Positions 10,771-21,800 of a DNA stretch of 64,000 nt are shown here, one piece after another; position 1 is the first letter of the stretch, and the number at the start of each line of letters is the position of its first letter. A program made the translations under genes and the position numbers. The notes below the pieces were generated by a model, which saw only the letters and a program-made list of their open reading frames with translations, did no database searches and had not been told where the DNA came from. Source of the stretch: Clavelina lepadiformis (taxonomy: Eukaryota > Chordata > Ascidiacea > Aplousobranchia > Clavelinidae); contig NC_135240.1 in the NCBI RefSeq assembly GCF_947623445.1, forward strand, positions 23,436,001 to 23,500,000. Reading direction: 5' to 3'.

Positions 10771-12513
10771 ATGAACTCTACCGAAGAAGCTATTCAAATT
10801 AGGGAATTACAGCAGTGTGCTGCAACTGATCAAAGAGTAAGTGCTCATGAAGATACTATGACAGATGATATGCAGACTACAGAAAGTAGTAGTGATAGTG
10901 CAAGCTGTGATGAGACAAAGCCATTAAATGCCAATTATTTTGATGAAAAGATCCCTGTACCAAGAACAGATGAAGAAGAAATGGAAAACTTCCGATGTGG
11001 TCCTTTGTACACTGCTAACATGCCACCATTTAGCTGGAGAAAGTTATGGGCTTTTACAGGACCAGGATTTTTGATGAGCATTGCATATTTGGATCCTGGG
11101 AATATTGAATCTGATTTGCAGTCTGGTGCCGTAGCAGGGTTTCAGCTTCTCTGGGTACTTCTTCTAGCAACACTTATGGGATTACTAATGCAACGGTTAT
11201 CCTTACGACTTGGGGTAGTAAGTGGTTTGCATTTAGCAGAAGTTTGCAATCGCCAATACAGAAAAGTACCTCGCATTATGCTATGGTTGATGATTGAAAT
11301 AGCTATTGTAGGATCGGATATGCAAGAGGTTATTGGATCAGCCATCGCATTTTTCCTGCTGTCCGGTGGTGCTATTCCACTCTGGGCTGGGGTTTTGATT
11401 ACAGCTATTGATGCGTTTGTATTTTTGCTGTTGGACAAATATGGGCTCAGAAAACTAGAAGCTTTCTTTGCCTTTTTAATCACGATTATGGCTGTAACGT
11501 TCGGTTATGAATACGTGACTGTTGCTCCAGACCAAGTACAAGTAATTTTTGGAACTTTGGTGCCACATTGTAACAACTGTGGTGAAAAACAACTTTTACA
11601 GGCGGTCGGAATTATTGGTGCTGTAATTATGCCGCATAATATGTATTTGCATTCTGCCCTTGTAAAATCCAGAGATGTTAATCGTGCCAAGCCTAGAGAT
11701 GTGCGAGAAGCCAACTTTTATTTTTTAGTTGAATCGAGCGTTGCATTACTTGTATCATTTATCATCAATTTGTTTGTAGTGTCTGTGTTTGCGGAAGCAT
11801 TCTATGGCAAAACAAATGTTCAACTTAACGCTACATGTTCCAATGTAACTAACATTCCCATACCGCATAATGTGTTTCCCATTAATAATGAAACAATAAG
11901 TACTGATATCTACAAAGGAGGTATCATGCTGGGTTGTTTTTTTGGGCCAGCTGCTTATTATATTTGGGCGATAGGAATTTTGGCTGCTGGCGAAAGTTCT
12001 ACAATGACAGGCACCTATTCAGGTCAGTTTGTTATGGAAGGATTTCTTGATTTACATTGGAGTCGGGCAAAGCGAATCATTCTAACACGGTCAATTGCAA
12101 TTTGTCCAACACTATTTCTTGCTCTGTTTTCAGACATCACTTATTTAAGCAAATTGAACGATTTGCTTAATGTTTTGCAAAGCTTTCTACTGCCATTTGC
12201 ACTTGTACCACTTCTACATTTTACAAGCATGACCACAATTATGGGAGAGTTTACAAATAGCTTGGCCTGGAAAATAATTTGTGGGTTTATCTCATTGATA
12301 ATCATAACAATCAACATGTACTTTGTGGTTACATTTGTTGAAAGATTAGATCAAGTTGCAGTTGTTGCAGTAGTTAGTGTTGTTGTTGTATTTTATCTCT
12401 TGTTTGTTGCGTACTTAGTTTGGTTGATGTTAAAAGTTGTAATTAATTGCCGAAAAGTGAATACCGACTATGTTTTACAAGAAAATGAAGATGATTGTAG
12501 TGATACACAATGA
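10771..12513 (+). CDS. SLC11A: NRAMP/SLC11 metal-ion transporter, copy 2 (complete, intronless)
   Basis: Proton-coupled divalent-metal transporter, 580 residues from the chosen start [10 protein letters not shown] (human DMT1 is about 560). An upstream in-frame ATG at 10675 would add 32 residues of non-conserved sequence. Acidic cytosolic N-terminus of about 80 residues, then the LeuT-fold core: TM1 metal motif YLDPGN near residue 107, TM6 motif [16 protein letters not shown] near 286, the glycosylatable loop with NATCSNVTN, the conserved transport motif near 405-425, and the final helices. One uninterrupted exon, unlike vertebrate SLC11 genes. Oddities: the motif Gln is Glu ([10 protein letters not shown], residue 408), and SLQLPF reads SFLLPF; copy 1 keeps both Gln residues. 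The metal-binding DPGN and MPH motifs are intact, so it is probably functional, perhaps with altered ion preference. Poly(A) signal at 12694-12699. Confidence 0.95.
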   Translation: MNSTEEAIQIRELQQCAATDQRVSAHEDTMTDDMQTTESSSDSASCDETKPLNANYFDEKIPVPRTDEEEMENFRCGPLYTANMPPFSWRKLWAFTGPGFLMSIAYLDPGNIESDLQSGAVAGFQLLWVLLLATLMGLLMQRLSLRLGVVSGLHLAEVCNRQYRKVPRIMLWLMIEIAIVGSDMQEVIGSAIAFFLLSGGAIPLWAGVLITAIDAFVFLLLDKYGLRKLEAFFAFLITIMAVTFGYEYVTVAPDQVQVIFGTLVPHCNNCGEKQLLQAVGIIGAVIMPHNMYLHSALVKSRDVNRAKPRDVREANFYFLVESSVALLVSFIINLFVVSVFAEAFYGKTNVQLNATCSNVTNIPIPHNVFPINNETISTDIYKGGIMLGCFFGPAAYYIWAIGILAAGESSTMTGTYSGQFVMEGFLDLHWSRAKRIILTRSIAICPTLFLALFSDITYLSKLNDLLNVLQSFLLPFALVPLLHFTSMTTIMGEFTNSLAWKIICGFISLIIITINMYFVVTFVERLDQVAVVAVVSVVVVFYLLFVAYLVWLMLKVVINCRKVNTDYVLQENEDDCSDTQ

Positions 12514-12693
12514 TTTTTTATACTATGCAAAACTATTTTTGTCTTCATAAAATAGCATTTTGTTATTTTATGAGCTTTTATTTGTGTACTTTGTATGTTT
12601 AATTGCATTTCTTCATTTCAATGTGCCTTTACTGAATTACATTTTATCAAGGGAGGCATTCAGTATTTATTTATATACTGATTGGATTTGTGC

Positions 12694-12699
12694 AATAAA
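12694..12699 (+). terminator. Poly(A) signal of NRAMP copy 2
   Basis: AATAAA inside GGATTTGTGCAATAAAT, a block also present behind copy 1 (AATAAG at 781) and behind the pseudogene copy (AATAAA at 13483). Confidence 0.6.
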
Positions 12700-13250
12700 T
12701 ATTGTGTTTATATCATTTGGTTTTATTTATTTCCAGCTTCTGATTGTAAGTTTTCAAAGAAAATAGTACCAACTATGCCATGTTCTATATGCAGCATATT
12801 CTATTTATTAGTCGATGTTTAAACTTGACCAGATATATCTTTTGAGCTACCTTAATGATTTTTTGAATTTATGTTTGTATATTGCATACCATATTATGCA
12901 TTTTGATAGTAGAACATTTCACACATTTGAACATACATAACGAAATGTAGTCAAGACTCAGAGATCGATTTTTACCGACTTTTATACTTGCTCACTCAGA
13001 TTATCCTGTAGCAACCTTTATTTAGTTAGCAGAAAGAAGCTAATTTGATGAAATTATTGCCATTTATGAGCTAACTACATTCTCTCGTCGCCGACTTCAA
13101 AATATTTTTGAACTTAAACGCAATTACTGTGAGGATCATTCTCAGGTTATGTTTGGTTGTGGTCAAGTAAATGTTGACCAATTAAACATACTTTTTTTCG
13201 TGATTAATGATTTAAACCAACTGGTTCTCAGGGCAGATTTTGCTTTAAAT

Positions 13251-13488
13251 TGATGAGCTTATATACCACTGATAGTCATAGCAATAAACATGTGTATTGT
13301 TATTTTATACATTCAACAATTCAATCAAGGCGTGCTTGTTGCAGTTGTGTTTTATTTGCGGTTTGGTTGATGTTAGTGTAAAATTACAATGGATTGCTTT
13401 TTACGCTTCTTATAAATGTTTTTACTGAATAGCGCTCACTTATAATCGAGTTATTTTTTGTTTGTATATGCAGGATTTGTGCAATAAA
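13251..13488 (+). pseudogene. NRAMP copy 3, decayed 3' fragment
   Basis: Nucleotide similarity to the last part of copies 1 and 2: CACTGATAGTCATAGCAA and CAAACATGTGTATTG match CATTGATAGTCATAATAA and CAACATGTATTTTG. TTTGGTTGATGTTA...GTAAAATTACAATGGATTGC matches the end of the coding region, and GGATTTGTGCAATAAAGA (13473-13490) matches the shared poly(A) block. Frames are broken by several indels and most of the gene is missing. Upstream 12800-13250 shows no clear similarity. Confidence 0.75.
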
Positions 13489-14793
13489 GACTTTTTGACA
13501 AACCTTCAACGTGATCTATTTCAAATTTTTGAAGTATAAAATATGCCATGATATATGTGCAACCTATCTCCGTTGCTCTTTTCAAATCTAGAAATCTCAA
13601 GTAAAATTGCAATTGATTAAGGTTACATATGTTTTGACCTGGAATAGGGGCATATTAGCGACAAACATTGCACTTGCAGCAGCATCTTTTACACAAAAAG
13701 TGCCGGTACCGACTGTGCTTGGCATATGCTTAACAAAAAAATCAAGCTGGATATGCTTAAAAAAACTTGTCACATGTTTGACACATTCAAGCTTATGATT
13801 ACAGAGCTGGGCATGGGCAAACTCGTTTTGTGCAAGTGATTGTAGGAGCAGCAGCCGTAGTACGGTCTCAAAATGCAGGGAGCTTATCTGTTTTGTCTTC
13901 CGCTCATGTTTGTTGGCTTGTCACAAAAAACGTTGCAAACACACTTTGCAGTAAATGAATCTTACAAGTTTTGACTGCTTTGAGACTAATTTCCACTCAG
14001 GTTATTTAAAAAGTAAAAACAATGACTTGGCTTATTTTGCTCAAGTTGAATAGATTGACTTACTGACACTGCTAATGCTGAGAAAAACTATAGTACCTGA
14101 TAAAATTAGAAACTGCGAAAACATGAATACAATGACTAAAAACTATAATAATGCAACAGATGTGGGATGCCAGGAAAGTGACGGTCTCATATAACTTACA
14201 ATTGCAAAGACGTTCTGCATTACAACAGGCAAATCCAATTGGTTTTTTAAAATGCTCAAAAAGATAGCACTAGCTTGGATTTAACTATGATGCTCGCAAG
14301 CTTGATCATTTTTTTGTTCAAAAGTGAGAGTGGAAGTGGTATGTACTTGATCTTTCTTTAAAAAATAACCACCACTAACTTTAAATGAGCGCTGCCCTGC
14401 TCTGTTCAAAATGATGAAGGTTCTATTTATTATTGTTTCTGGTTCAACTTTATATCTTATGAATAATATCTTCTACGATCAAGCACGAATAAAACCAATG
14501 TGGAAATCGCTGTAATACTGTACTTTCAAAGCTGCCATCAGTAGGATGGCTACCATGTGTACACATAAAATCATCAATTTTGTAACCTGATCTTACCACA
14601 GTTTTAGTGGGCTTGGCACAGAAATATCATCATCCTTTTTTAGTTTATGATTTGACAACTGCAGCATATCGATGTATGCTTGTCAGTCACCAAGCTGATG
14701 TTCTAAAAGAGATGCCAAAATGTTTGTCAGAATAACATTTGAGTAAGTATCCTTGGCCGGAATCAAACAGAATACGATGTCTGTATTTCTATG
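13489..14793. other. Spacer between NRAMP pseudogene and ZMAT2
   Basis: No gene recognised. Minus-strand AATAAA (plus TTTATT at 14426-14431) is a plausible poly(A) signal for ZMAT2. Confidence 0.4.
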
Positions 14794-15822
14794 TCATCGT
14801 TTCTTTGAGCTGCCAAATCCACCAAACCCCATCATGGCTGCGATATCACTATCACCTGTGTCTTCATTCGCTTTTCTTTTTCTCTCTTTTCGTCTTTCTC
14901 TTCTCTGTACTTTTAGTCGTTCTTCCTGCAAAACAAACAACTTAATATTGAAAAAATAACACGCAGCCACTAAGACAATTCATCTTTGATCCAAACGAAA
15001 ACAAACACTACCAAATACAGTATTAGTCAAATATTTTTAAACATTTTACGTCTTCTTTAAGTTCTTTCATTCGTTCTTCGAAATCGTATTGCTTTTTCTT
15101 TTCTTCCAGTTTCTTTTTATTCATTTCAAATCTCTGTTGAACTTGCTCAAGGGAAGACCTTTCAACTTTCATGGACATTCCCAAATTTCTTTGATCTGTG
15201 TCAGTGTTAATAAAAAATTAGTTAACAATGCCAGAAGCACCCCTTCCAGAATTAACCTTTACGAAAGTAAAAGGTTTACATTGATATAATCTTTAAAGTA
15301 ACTTATTCCTTTCAAAACTACTTACGCTTCTTTCCATTGATATGATCTAAGAAGTTGATGGAATCTTTCACAACACAGTCGCAAACGTTGCAGTAATATC
15401 CGCCACTTTCCGAGGCAGGAGTAGTTTTGCTTATGACAACAGACTTTCCTAGATGTGAGTCAAGGTCTACTTTGTAACTTCGGGCCTTCAAAAGCTCCCT
15501 TTTTACAGGTTTTTCTGTGGAACCTGCAATGGAATAAAACAAGGCTGTATATTGACAGTTTATTTAAATGGAAACAACTTTTTCAGTATGTGTACTCACT
15601 CTTCTCAGTTTTGTCAAACTCTTCTTTAAGCCTTTCATTTGCCAGTTTTTGGTACTCATCCTTATCCCATTTTCGCCGATGGTCTTCATACTAAACAGAA
15701 AAACCAGAATCAGTCTCTGGAATCCAATTTCCTGGTTACACTGAGTTTCATTGGTCAACAAGCACTTGAGACAAGTCTTTAGTTATTCAGATAAAACTTA
15801 CTGTGTTATTTGAAGCAGCCAT
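14794..15822 (-). CDS. ZMAT2: ZMAT2, matrin-type zinc finger spliceosome protein
   Basis: Homologue of ZMAT2 (yeast Snu23), a component of the spliceosomal B complex. Five exons on the minus strand: 15822-15802, 15690-15600, 15523-15326, 15195-15050, 14925-14794. All introns are GT-AG and phases join exactly, giving 195 residues (human 199). Features in order: [17 protein letters not shown] near the N-terminus; [11 protein letters not shown] and [20 protein letters not shown]; the matrin-type C2H2 finger [26 protein letters not shown]; coiled basic region with [10 protein letters not shown]; terminal [15 protein letters not shown]. All characteristic blocks of the family are conserved, so it is very likely functional. 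Neighbours are unrelated. Confidence 0.95.
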
Positions 15823-16819
15823 GTTGGACGATTGCTTTTTGTTCCAGCAGACCTGTAGACTACCGTGCTATCTGAGTTCAAGACAAAGCTAGCGTATCCA
15901 GGGTAATGGTATAGGCATTAATGATGACAATTTAAATGTAAAACCTAAGAAAACTATCTGAACCACCTGGGGTGAAATACACAGCTCTTCGTTAAGCTAC
16001 ATAATTTACATTAAATCAGAAACGCACACACGTATGTAAGCTAACTTCCTTCTTCTATTACAAGTTTGACTGTGTATTTCTTTCCATGAAATAATGAAAA
16101 CATTGCTTTGATGAAAAAATATAATTTAAGTCTCTTAAATAGGCTTGCATTGTACGGCAGCATCTTTTCTTAAAACTTATTCTTGGTACTTTTTTACACT
16201 GCTGCTTGCCATAGCCAACTAGGTGTGCACAAATAATACTTTGTATGCATTTAACTGGAAAAAGCTGTAAAAAAGATTATTGCGAATTGAAAAGGATTCA
16301 GATTCAAGAGTCAAATTACAAATATGTGCAATTGGCAGTCAGCATCTATCCCAAAATCAGTCAAGCAGCTTCATTGTAGATAAGACAAAAAACAAATCCT
16401 GACATCATGACTAGCAAACAAAACAATCGATTAACAGTTAAATGTAAACATATATACAGTTAATACAACAAAGGGACTGTTTCACCGGCATCTATTTACT
16501 GAAATTGCCTAATCATAATATGATGACCGGCAGATTTTCGCTGATAGGTTTATGGCACTCGTTCTAGATTGAAGGGCTCGTATGGTGGAGGTTTTGGGTT
16601 CGAATGTTGCTCAGATTTATTTTTAATCTAATTTAATCATGAGAGGTTAGAGTTAGGGTCGGAGGGGATATTAATTTAGCCTTTGCAAAAATTTAGTGTG
16701 CAAAAATGTGCAAAAATGCATTAATTTAGACTTTGCTGCCTTCATGTAAACATGATCTCCACTTCCAGACACGTTCGTCTAGCTTTGTAGCCTAGGCCTA
16801 TTCCCTTTAAGTATATAAG

Positions 16820-16976
16820 CAGTGGTGGGATTCAAATATATCTTCCCTCACTAGCAGCATGCCATATTGACCCAGGGCCAATCAATATAAATATATATAC
16901 CTGTAGGCTACATAGGCCTATGCTTGTTAAAAATTCCAAAAAAACGTTCGCACGAAACGGCTGAATCCCACCACTG
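16820..16976. mobile_element. 157-bp hAT-type MITE
   Basis: Perfect 14-bp inverted ends CAGTGGTGGGATTC / GAATCCCACCACTG. Flanking 8-mers TATATAAG (left) and AGTATAAG (right) match at 6 of 8, consistent with an aged hAT target duplication. No coding capacity. Confidence 0.8.
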
Positions 16977-18114
16977 AGTATAAGCTACAAACCGAAGCTT
17001 GTCAACAACTTCGTGTTTGGACGTTGGGTGGCCGTGCTGACGCTTTTAATTTATTATGATGCAGGTTTTTGCCCTAGCCACATTTTTCTGCCTTTCAGTA
17101 GCGGAGTAGCCTAGTTCAGTAGTTGTGGTGTATCTGTAATCATAGATATTATATAAACACATATACAGTATTTGTATTTATTCAATATCTATGGCGTTAA
17201 TGCATTGTGAATGTGTACTGCGCTTCGTGGCGTATAACATGGTGGGGGCATTTGGACATTTGCACCACCATTTGAACATTTTCCTTTAAGTTCCAGTTTT
17301 CTTTAAATTACATGCCTTATTTCATTACTTTTCTATATATTCGTTTGAATTTGCAGCTTTGTTCAGTACCTTACTTTGCATTGCCTTTATCAGCTTGTAA
17401 ATAAAGTTTTTATTTCTCGGCCAACATGCTTTTGAGAAGTAACTGAGTTATGCTTCCTGAGAAGAACATGTAACTTTTTAAGGATTCAGACAAAGCTAGG
17501 GTTGCCATACGTCAGGATTTTCTTTAGAGTATCATCCATCGGTGTTACATGCCAGCTTGTTGCTGCAATTCCTTGATCCTGCGAGATTCAGTAGATGGTG
17601 AAGTTGAAGCTGTTTCGCGGCTATTCCTCGATACTGATGAATCTCATCTCAAGGCGTGAATTATTGCTGGTTAGTAGTTATCCTAGGAATGACTTTGGCT
17701 ACATACGTTCAGATAAACACACGTACACTATTATCTAGTTTCTTTATTAGTTCCACCGTCAGGGATAAAAAACCTGACATATGTGGTCATTACAATTCTT
17801 TTAAAAATTCAATTTGGCCGACAATAAACAGTTATTAAAGTAAGAACTGTTACCATTATGTCACATAACAAATCGTGTTTTGGTTGTTGCTAACACGTTC
17901 GCCCATCAGCGTCAGCACAATTTTTCGTCCCGCCAAATAAACTGAATAAATGAAAGCTAACTCGATCGCGTGTATATGCAGCATCTGCAGCGGGCTGCAA
18001 CTCCTTTACCAACTTACACATAGGGGTAATACTAATTTCTAGAAATTGGAAACTGAGGAATTACCTCAATGGTAAAAAAAAACAATACAATACGTTTTCT
18101 TACCCGAATTTCAA
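16977..18114. other. Spacer, nothing recognised
   Basis: No gene or boundary-defined repeat seen. Short frames only. Confidence 0.4.
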
Positions 18115-18335
18115 GAAATGTAGGAAATCCAATAATGACGTAGAATTCGAGGAAACCTGTCAAGTGTTTATGTAAGGAACAGGCAAGGAAACGTAAAAAT
18201 GGTTTGAAACATGCAAGAAGTTGTAGGAAATCGAGGAAACATGTTACCTAGGATCTTAAAACGTAGAAAAAGGCTTATAACATGCCACGAAACGTAGGAA
18301 ATCTAGAAAACATGTCAGCTAGGTTTTTATAATGT
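18115..18335. repeat. Degenerate tandem repeat, unit about 70 bp
   Basis: Recurring blocks GTAGGAAATC(G/T)AG(G/A)AAACATGT, then TA(C/G)CTAGG...TTA(A/T)AA(C/T)GTAG, at roughly 70-base spacing (AACATGCAAGAAG.. at about 18210, AACATGCCACGAA.. at about 18280, a weaker unit before). About three diverged copies. Confidence 0.6.
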
Positions 18336-18537
18336 AGGTAATTGTTACGAAAAATTCGATGCTACGTGGGTTTTGTAGATTTTCATTAGCTGACTGTCCC
18401 CACATAAGTACTTATCCAAGTTTTAACATTTTGCCGAGTTGATCGCCTCACTTACAGAAAGCTAAAAACATTTGGCTTCCTAGTTTTGTGTTTTTCGACC
18501 AGTCGGAGAAAAAAACACAAAATTTCTGAAAACTGGT

Positions 18538-18812
18538 TGTCATAACCTTGAAACTCAAACACTAAATTCGAGCAACTTAGGCTTTATTAAAAACAGAATT
18601 GAACAGACCTAAAACAAATAGAATCAGTTAGGCGAAACGTGACAGCTATATAACATTTATATATGTGAACTTATACTATTAAGCAGCCGACCCACCGACA
18701 CTGCGCTTGCTACTGAAATGACGTTCTACAGTTCTATTTAAGGCGGCGAAGCAATTAAGGCGTGAGGCAAGGCGTAAACAAAGGAATGTTAATACATTGG
18801 AATGTCACCACA
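18538..18812 (-). repeat. 3' LTR of the Ty3-type element
   Basis: 275 bp, near identical to 22603-22877. Carries TATA-like TATATAAA and an AATAAA (in TTTTTAATAAAGCC) on the element strand, suitable for promoter and poly(A) roles. Confidence 0.95.
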
Positions 18813-18877
18813 TTCTCCCCCGGTTAAATAATTATTAAGTATTAATAATAATAAGTAATTACAATGTTTGAAAAAAA

Positions 18878-21800
18878 CTACAAAGTCCATTCGCCATATC
18901 TTTGTGGAGGTCTTCTCTCTCTCGTGGAGCGCCGCGGGGTTTGTGAATCAGTCTCTACGGAAGACGTTTCCTGGTCTCCATCGTTTCGAATGTCAGTTTC
19001 TGTCCGCACACCGTCACCAGTGCCTGTAGGCAAACGTAATTCCGGTTGACGTAACGGTAGAGTGACATCCGACGCTGTGGCTTCCTCAATGTCATCGTCA
19101 GCCGGGTTTGCTTGTGGGCAAGGTGCAAGGTCGGAAGTCGACACCGTACTCTCCCTTCCATTTGGATATTTAACTCGTGCGAAGGTGGGGTTCACCATCA
19201 TTAATTCGACAGGGTCGCAGACGGGATCGCCCTTGTTTCGCACAAATCGACGCAGCAGCACGGTTCCTTGGTTCAGCAACCACGTAGGCATCGAGCTTCC
19301 CAGAGTCGCCCGTCTTGGAAAAGGAAACATTCTTTCATGTGGGGTTTCATTAGTGGCCGTACATAACAACGACCTAATTCCGTGTAGAGCTTGAGGGAGA
19401 ACACGTTTCCAATGTTCTTCTGAGGTTTTGTAGGAGGACAAGAGGAGTTTTATAGTTCTCCAAATCGTTTGATTGGCTCTTTCGCATTGCGAGTTCCCTT
19501 GAGGATGATACGGAGTAGAATAACTTGTTGCAATTCCTCGAGCCATTAAGAAATCTTTAAGTTCCCGACTCATGAAGCTGGATCCTCGATCACTATGTAT
19601 GTATGCCGGAAAACCAAACAAGCAGAAGAGGTCGGAGAGACAATCGATAACTGTGTCTGAAGACATATTCTTGCAGGGATAAACAAAAGGATAACGACTA
19701 AATTCATCAAGAATTACTAATAGATATGGCTTCGTCCCTTTAACGGGTCCTTTGAAGTCCATACTCAAACGTTCCCACGGGTGAGTAGCTTTGATGAGTG
19801 TCTCAGGCGGTCTTTTAAAAAAGCGGGGTTTAACCTCGGCGCAAACACGACAGGACTTACAAGCGGTTCTTGCTTCCTCGCTAGTGTATGGAAGGTTTCG
19901 AACACGGATGAAATGATAGAGTCGAGCGTAGCCTGGATGTCCGAGGGAATCATGAAGCGATGACAAGTCTTTTAGGCAATCCACCGTGGCACAAACTCTT
20001 GAAAGGGCGTCGGGGACAACATTTTCTTTCCCTGGCCTGTGGCGAATTTCATAGTGGAAAGGACTCAGTTCTAGACGCCACATCAGTATTTTGTTGTTTT
20101 TGATTTTTCCTTTGTTGGTTTTACTGAACATAAAGGAAACCGACCGTTGGTCCGTTACCAATGTAAAGGTTCTCCCTTTTAGGTAATGGGCCCATTTACG
20201 GACCGCTTCTATGATAGCAGTAGCTTCTTTCTCAATAGAAGGATAACGTCGTTCACATTTACTGAGCGTCCGAGACATAAACGCCACTGGACGCCCTCCT
20301 TGTGACAAAGTGGCTGCAACGGCGTAGTCGGATGCATCGCACTCAACCTCGAACGGCAGATCTTCAGAGATACTACTGAGACTAGCTTTAACAATTTCTT
20401 CTTTTAACTCGGCAAAAGCATTTGACGCCTTAGCGTTCAAAGGGAAATCGGTAGCCTTAAAAAGGGGGCCAGCTTTTCCGGAAAAATTCTCGATCCATTT
20501 GGAATAGTATGCAAACATGCCACAAATTCTTTTAAGTTCCCGGGGGGATTTCGGTGGAGGCATGTCAAGTAGCGGGCGGAGTCTTTCGGGGTCAGGCTTC
20601 ACTTGATTGTGGGATATCTGGTACCCAAGCAGGTTTATGGTTTGCTGACGCAGTTTTGACTTCTCTTCGTTGAAAGTTAATCCAGTAAGCTTCGCGGCAT
20701 TTAGTAAAGCTTCTAAATTTTGATCGTGTTCTTCTATCGTCGCGCCAGTAACTGTTACGTCGTCCAAATATGCAAATACCTTTTTTAGCTTATGACGTCG
20801 AATGAAATCGTCAATCACTCTTTGAAAAGCGGCCACACCGTTTGTAACACCAAAGGGAAGTCTTTTGTACTGATACAGGCAACCCAAAGCTTCAAACGCA
20901 GTGAATGGGCGTTCCTCCGCTCGAATCGGTACCTGGTGGTAGGCCGACCGTAGATCGAGTGAGCTATAGTATCTGTCCTTTCCAACCTTGTTGACAATGT
21001 CCTCGATGCGTGGAAGCGGATAAGCATCGAGCAAAGTGAAGCGATTGACAGTTTGCGAGTAGTCGACCACCAAACGACATTTTTCTCGGTTTCGCACCAC
21101 GAGTAATTGAGCTCTCCAAGGCGATTTCGACGGCTCAATGATGTCTTCGGAAATTAATCTTTTAATTTCGGCTTTTATGAAGGCGGAGTCTTCCCTCGAG
21201 TAGGAACGCGTGCGAGAAGCGACAGGGTAGTAATCCTTTTGCATAAATTCGAACAAGTTGGGTGGGTCAACATCGGCTGCCGCTACCGCGAAAACCTTTT
21301 CCGAAGCAGCAGACACTACAAGAGGATTTTCAGCTCCACCAAATTCGAAAGTAACAGCCTCATGTCTTTGTAGAAACTTCTGCCCCAAGATAATATCGGC
21401 ACAAGAGTTATGCATGACGTCCAGCACAACGTTAGAGTAGCTCCGGCCAAGCAGTTGAATGGCTGCTTTAACATGACCTTGTGTTTCCAACTGCAGTTCA
21501 GTGGAAGCCAAGGTTATGTCACTCACTTTTCCTTCCGGTTTTAAATTGATGTTTTCAGCTAAAGAGCTATCGATAAAATTTTCTGAAGCGCCGGAGTCTA
21601 ACAAGGCTTTAACGAGTCGGCCTTCAATGACAGCGTTGACGACTGTACGTTGGAGGCAGCCGGGAGCACCTGCCAGAAATGAGGTCCCAGATGTTTTAGC
21701 GGCGATGGCAGAATACCGTTCTGGTAGTTCACTTGATTCCTTGGATTGCTTAGAAGTTTGTAGAAAAGAGCGATTACTGCGGCAGACATTTGAGAAATGG

